The position numbers and the translations under genes were made by a program. The notes under the pieces are model-generated. The model did not search any database. It saw nothing but the letters and a program-made list of their open reading frames with translations, and was not told where the DNA came from. This document shows, in pieces, positions 34,200-37,134 of a stretch of 37,134 bases of DNA. Each line of letters starts with the position of its first letter. Positions within the stretch are counted from its first letter, which is position 1. The stretch spans positions 1 to 37,134 of the forward strand of contig NZ_KQ465144.1 in NCBI RefSeq assembly GCF_001308875.1, written 5' to 3'. The stretch comes from Lysinibacillus sp. ZYM-1 (GTDB lineage: Bacteria > Bacillota > Bacilli > Bacillales_A > Planococcaceae).

Positions 34200-35417
34200 T
34201 TAAATGGAAATAGTAGTTAATGCTTCATTTTTTGTACGTAACGTAATAGCTGTCACGATTGGAATAATAATCATCACCATTAAGAACAAAAATGCCGCTG
34301 AGTAAGAGCCATTAAATAGCGTAATCACAAATCCCATGACAGATGGAGAAATGGCTCCTGCCATTTGACCTCCAAAATACATAAAACCAGTTGCCGTACC
34401 GATCACATCATGAGAAAAATATTTAAGTGGCAATGTTAAAATCGTTGTTGTAGCAAATAAGCAACCTGCAGTAGTTAATGATTGGAATGTCACGACCATG
34501 ACAATGGAAGAAGCATATGTCATAAAAAATAAACTAATGCCAGCAATAAAGGCACCAACCATTATTAAATATTTCTCTTTGCCCACCGCATGTTTATCGA
34601 TTAGCCACCCTGTAAGTACTACGGCTACAAGAGCGGCTAGCGCAGGAATAATTGATAACGCCCCCATTGCTACCATATCCAAATGTTTCACTTTTACCAT
34701 ATAAGTAGGCATCCATGATGTGAGCCCCCAATTGACAATACTTACACCAAAATACATCAGCATTAATTGCCAGAGCATTGGCATTTTAAGTAATTTCTTT
34801 AAAGGTACTTTTGTTTTCACTGTCTGTGTATTTTCACTGTATTGCACATTTGGCTTTAATAAAAAATAAAGAGCAATCGTTAAAAAGAACCCTAATGTAC
34901 CAAAAATAAAGAACAAATTGCGCCACCCAATGGACGTGATTAAAGCTGCAGCTACAATGGCTGAAATCATACTACCTACTGTTGTAGCTGCTGTGAGCGT
35001 TGATTTCGCCCGACCACGCTCTGCTTTTGGGAAATTGTCTGCAATAGCTAACGAACTAGCTGCAGGAAAACTTCCTTCTCCAATACCGAATAATAGCCTG
35101 ATGGCAATAAGAGAAATAAATGACCATGCAAAACCAGTCATAATTGTGAAAATAGACCATAATACAACCGAAATGAGAATCATTCTTCTCGCCCCATATT
35201 TATCTGAAAGAAAGCCCCCTACTAATTGCATCACCGCATAACTCATAAAAAAAACACTAATAATTAATCCTGCTTGTGTTTCATTTAATTGAAATTCCTC
35301 CGCAATAGGAATAATCGCCACATTCATCGATAACTTATCTAAATAGTTAACGATCCATGTAAAAAACAAAATACCTAGAATTATGTACTTCTGCTTACTT
35401 ACATTTGATTTTTCCAA
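34200..35417 (-). CDS. MFS transporter, anion:cation symporter type
   Basis: A 405-residue major facilitator with 12 predicted membrane segments. The N-terminus WIVNYLDKLSMNVAIIPIAEEF, the loop GGFLSDKYGARRM and RLLFGIGEGSFPAASSLAI are typical of the ACS family (ExuT, GudP, phthalate and other organic acid importers). The start is TTG at 35417 with GGGGG eight bases upstream. It is first in an operon with the AbgB-like amidohydrolase, so it probably imports that enzyme's substrate, a carboxylate-bearing amide. A promoter and a palindrome lie just upstream. Confidence 0.88.
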   Translation of the reverse strand: MEKSNVSKQKYIILGILFFTWIVNYLDKLSMNVAIIPIAEEFQLNETQAGLIISVFFMSYAVMQLVGGFLSDKYGARRMILISVVLWSIFTIMTGFAWSFISLIAIRLLFGIGEGSFPAASSLAIADNFPKAERGRAKSTLTAATTVGSMISAIVAAALITSIGWRNLFFIFGTLGFFLTIALYFLLKPNVQYSENTQTVKTKVPLKKLLKMPMLWQLMLMYFGVSIVNWGLTSWMPTYMVKVKHLDMVAMGALSIIPALAALVAVVLTGWLIDKHAVGKEKYLIMVGAFIAGISLFFMTYASSIVMVVTFQSLTTAGCLFATTTILTLPLKYFSHDVIGTATGFMYFGGQMAGAISPSVMGFVITLFNGSYSAAFLFLMVMIIIPIVTAITLRTKNEALTTISI

Positions 35418-35459
35418 AAAAAGTCCCCCTTTGTGATTGTTTGTTTATTTTAGGACATA

Positions 35460-35476
35460 TTAAAGACTGTCTTTAA
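35460..35476. promoter_or_regulatory. 17-bp palindrome, probable operator of the MFS/M20 operon
   Basis: TTAAAGAC-T-GTCTTTAA is a perfect palindrome around one central base. It starts four bases downstream of the minus-strand TATAAT and covers the expected start of transcription, the classical place for a repressor. The divergent regulator gene at 35601 is the obvious candidate binder. Confidence 0.7.
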
Positions 35477-35479
35477 ATG

Positions 35480-35509
35480 ATTATAGAGGATAGTTATTCA
35501 AAAAATCAA
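35480..35509 (-). promoter_or_regulatory. SigA promoter of the MFS/M20 operon
   Basis: On the minus strand TTGATT (35509-35504), 18 bases, TATAAT (35485-35480). The start of transcription would fall near 35473, within the palindrome. Confidence 0.65.
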
Positions 35510-35535
35510 CAAAATTCAAAAAATATGCTTCCATA

Positions 35536-35565
35536 TTGCTATCACCTGTAACTGTCCAATATACT
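35536..35565 (+). promoter_or_regulatory. SigA promoter of the divergent regulator gene
   Basis: TTGCTA (35536-35541), 18 bases, TATACT (35560-35565), about 35 bases before the start codon. Confidence 0.5.
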
Positions 35566-35600
35566 AGAGCTAATAGAAAAATCTAGGAGGAGAATTCATT

Positions 35601-36908
35601 TTGATTCGAATCGGTGTGATTGTGGCGCATAATTCGCTACAAGATGTTTTACCAGTTAAAGAAAAATTAACTGAGCGTTGTGAGTTAACTTTTTTTACAT
35701 ATAAGAAGCTATCTGAAATAAAGCCAATCTATCTAGAAAACTATTTATTTTTCGATGCCATCGTAATGAATGGGCTCGCACATCTAGTCTTACAAAACGC
35801 AAACGTTCATTACCAAATTCCAACACACTTCTATATGGCAAATGAACGAGATTTTTATAAAAAATTGTTTCATATCAGCAGAAAATATCCTAACTTGGAC
35901 TTCTCTAAAGTAACATTTGATTTTAGTGGCTATACAGATTTAATTAAACTAGAGGAACTCTATGCAAAAGACGAAGAGGCACATATGATCCATTTAGATA
36001 TAACGGACCATTTTTATGAGGAGTTACTAGAGAGACATATTGAATTAAACCATTCAGGGAAAGTAGAATTATCGATTACAGCTTTTAGTAATATATTGGA
36101 CAAACTTTCCGAGCAAGGTGTTCAAGCGGAGCTAATTACGGCTTCATCTGAAACCATTTTGGAGATATTTGAAAAGGTTATTATAGAAGTACGCCATAAA
36201 CAATTGACAGAAAGCATTATGGTGATTGGGAAATTGACAAGTGATGCATTCATTCCTAAAGAAGAAAATACACATGCGGAACTTAATCAGAGCCTATTGC
36301 AAACTGCCCTATTGGAATATAGTAAAAAAAATCATTTAACAATGATTATCCAAAAGCAAAGTGTTCATTTTGAAATCATTACTTCACAAAAAGAATTACT
36401 TTTTATTACGAATAACTTTGCAAAGGATACATTAATCGATACATTATCCGGGAATTTATCTTTTAGTCTTCATCTTGGTTGGGGAGTTGCACAAAATATT
36501 GATGACGCGCGGAAAAAAGCACACAATGCGAATCATGAGGCACAGCAACAAGACATATCATCCTTAATTATTACAGAAGATGGTCAATTTATTTGCCTAG
36601 ATACTACGGAAAAAGTATTTTTACAAAAAATGGAAGATACTCCAGAGCTGCAAAGATTAAGCGAAAAATTAGATATCTCTATGTTGTTCATTCAAAAAAT
36701 TCTTGCAGTCATTGAAAAAACAAATACAAATGAACTTTCTTCCGCAGATATTGCCCAGCATTTAGGCATTACTATCAGAAGCTCTAATCGCATTTTGAAT
36801 GAGCTAGAAAGTAAGGGTGTTGCTGAACTAATCTATAAAAAGCATGAAAAGCTTCGAGGAAGACCAAAAAAGTTTTATAAAATAAATTTTCACAAGAATA
36901 ATTCTTGA
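35601..36908 (+). CDS. Transcriptional regulator with sensor, degenerate GGDEF-like and winged-helix domains
   Basis: A 435-residue regulator I cannot assign to a named gene. Residues about 1-190 look like an alpha/beta sensor with some likeness to PrpR-type N-terminal domains (MIRIGVIVAHNSLQDVLPV, FDAIVMNGLAHLVL, AELITASSETILEIFEKV). Residues about 200-340 resemble a GGDEF fold without its catalytic motif (HLGWGVAQNIDDARKKAHNAN), as in PucR/CdaR-type regulators. Residues about 370-430 form a winged helix (LSSADIAQHLGITIRSSNRIL, then NELESKGVAEL and a basic RGRPKKFYK tail). Start is TTG at 35601 with AGGAGGAG upstream. It is divergent from the MFS/M20 operon and probably controls it through the palindrome at 35460-35476. 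No terminator is visible before the IS end. Confidence 0.7.
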   Translation: MIRIGVIVAHNSLQDVLPVKEKLTERCELTFFTYKKLSEIKPIYLENYLFFDAIVMNGLAHLVLQNANVHYQIPTHFYMANERDFYKKLFHISRKYPNLDFSKVTFDFSGYTDLIKLEELYAKDEEAHMIHLDITDHFYEELLERHIELNHSGKVELSITAFSNILDKLSEQGVQAELITASSETILEIFEKVIIEVRHKQLTESIMVIGKLTSDAFIPKEENTHAELNQSLLQTALLEYSKKNHLTMIIQKQSVHFEIITSQKELLFITNNFAKDTLIDTLSGNLSFSLHLGWGVAQNIDDARKKAHNANHEAQQQDISSLIITEDGQFICLDTTEKVFLQKMEDTPELQRLSEKLDISMLFIQKILAVIEKTNTNELSSADIAQHLGITIRSSNRILNELESKGVAELIYKKHEKLRGRPKKFYKINFHKNNS

Positions 36909-37018
36909 ACTGAATTCCTAATAGCGACCATAATCTATACACATAAAAAAGATGACTTCGGTACATACCAGGACACTGAAAAACTTACGTTTTTTATAAC
37001 TCTTGGTTTTTTAGACAA

Positions 37019-37063
37019 AAAGAAGGCACATTCCGTTCGATTTGAACAGAATGTGCCTTCTTT
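37019..37063 (-). terminator. Hairpin terminator after the right-hand transposase gene
   Basis: AAAGAAGGCACATTC (37019-37033) pairs perfectly with GAATGTGCCTTCTTT (37049-37063), and the loop holds a further GTTC/GAAC pairing. On the minus strand TTTTTGTCTA follows. Confidence 0.85.
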
Positions 37064-37082
37064 CCTTGCCTATTTCTTACTT

Positions 37083-37134
37083 TTACTCGTTTAGAAGTTT
37101 TAATATCCGTTTGAGATTCACCGCAAATATCGTT
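37083..37134 (-). CDS. Transposase C-terminus, IS1182-like (cut by window end)
   Basis: Only the last 16 codons and the stop (37083-37085) are inside the window. They read TIFAVNLKRILKLLNE, which matches the C-terminal tail of IS1182-type transposases (compare FSAMNLKKLATW at the left edge). The sequence differs from the left copy, so these are two different elements. Too short to be certain. Confidence 0.5.
   Translation of the reverse strand, partial: TIFAVNLKRILKLLNE

Larger units (their letters stand above)
36965..37134 (-). mobile_element. 3' end of a second IS1182-like element
   Basis: A transposase tail, a strong hairpin, TTTTTGTCTA and, further on, TTTTTCAGTGTCCTGG on the minus strand look like the end of an IS1182-type element. 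The exact inverted repeat is not defined by what is visible. It lies about 60 bases past the end of the regulator gene. Confidence 0.45.

Noticed and set aside
1..37134. Composite transposon carrying the whole region
   Set aside because: The two transposase tails differ in sequence and the gene content (germination, repair, catabolism) looks like ordinary chromosome.
1..37134. A defence system, prophage or toxin-antitoxin locus
   Set aside because: No nuclease/helicase sets, phage structural genes, paired small toxin-antitoxin genes or CRISPR repeats were found on either strand.

Overview
The window is low-GC Gram-positive chromosomal DNA from an endospore former. It carries a three-gene gerA-type germinant receptor operon, strong AGGAGG-type ribosome binding sites, many TTG and GTG starts, U-tract terminators, and an AdaA/AlkA/Ogt set. 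Gene content and protein style fit Lysinibacillus or a close Bacillaceae/Planococcaceae relative; this placement is inference, since no rRNA is present.

Layout. Both ends are cut inside different IS1182-like transposase genes whose 3' ends point inward (1-347 on plus, 37083-37134 on minus). From the left come a HAD phosphatase, a soluble chemoreceptor, a VanW-domain lipoprotein, a Cys-rich YVTN beta-propeller protein, a large MalT-like LuxR regulator, a LysM-CAP secreted protein, a small membrane protein resembling transmembrane terpene cyclases, a PgeF/YlmD-like purine nucleoside enzyme, the ger operon (gerA-gerB-gerC, minus strand) and two divergent amino-acid permeases.

The core (about 17.1-28.9 kb) is a complete reductive pyrimidine degradation locus. 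A minus-strand operon runs N-carbamoyl-beta-alanine amidohydrolase, dihydropyrimidinase, PreT, PreA, NCS1 permease and an unrecognised 69-residue protein. A divergent PucR-family regulator is followed by a beta-alanine/omega-amino acid transaminase and a CoA-acylating (methyl)malonate-semialdehyde dehydrogenase. Together these would import uracil or thymine and convert it to acetyl-CoA or propionyl-CoA, releasing ammonia and CO2. The operon holds two intercistronic hairpins without U-tracts, and an inverted repeat lies in the regulator/operon divergent promoter.

The right part has a DUF378 membrane protein, an alkylation repair operon (PEP mutase/isocitrate lyase-family enzyme, AdaA, AlkA, Ogt), the remnant of a diguanylate cyclase gene, and an M20 amidohydrolase/MFS transporter operon. 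That operon is divergent from a regulator with an unusual architecture (possible PrpR-like sensor, degenerate GGDEF-like middle, winged helix). A 17-bp palindrome lies at the predicted start of transcription of the MFS operon.

I see no CRISPR array, tRNA, rRNA, phage or obvious defence system. The best candidates for something under-described are the terpene-cyclase-like gene and its mirror-placed promoter repeats, the regulator at 35601, the small protein at the end of the pyrimidine operon, and the Cys-rich beta-propeller protein.
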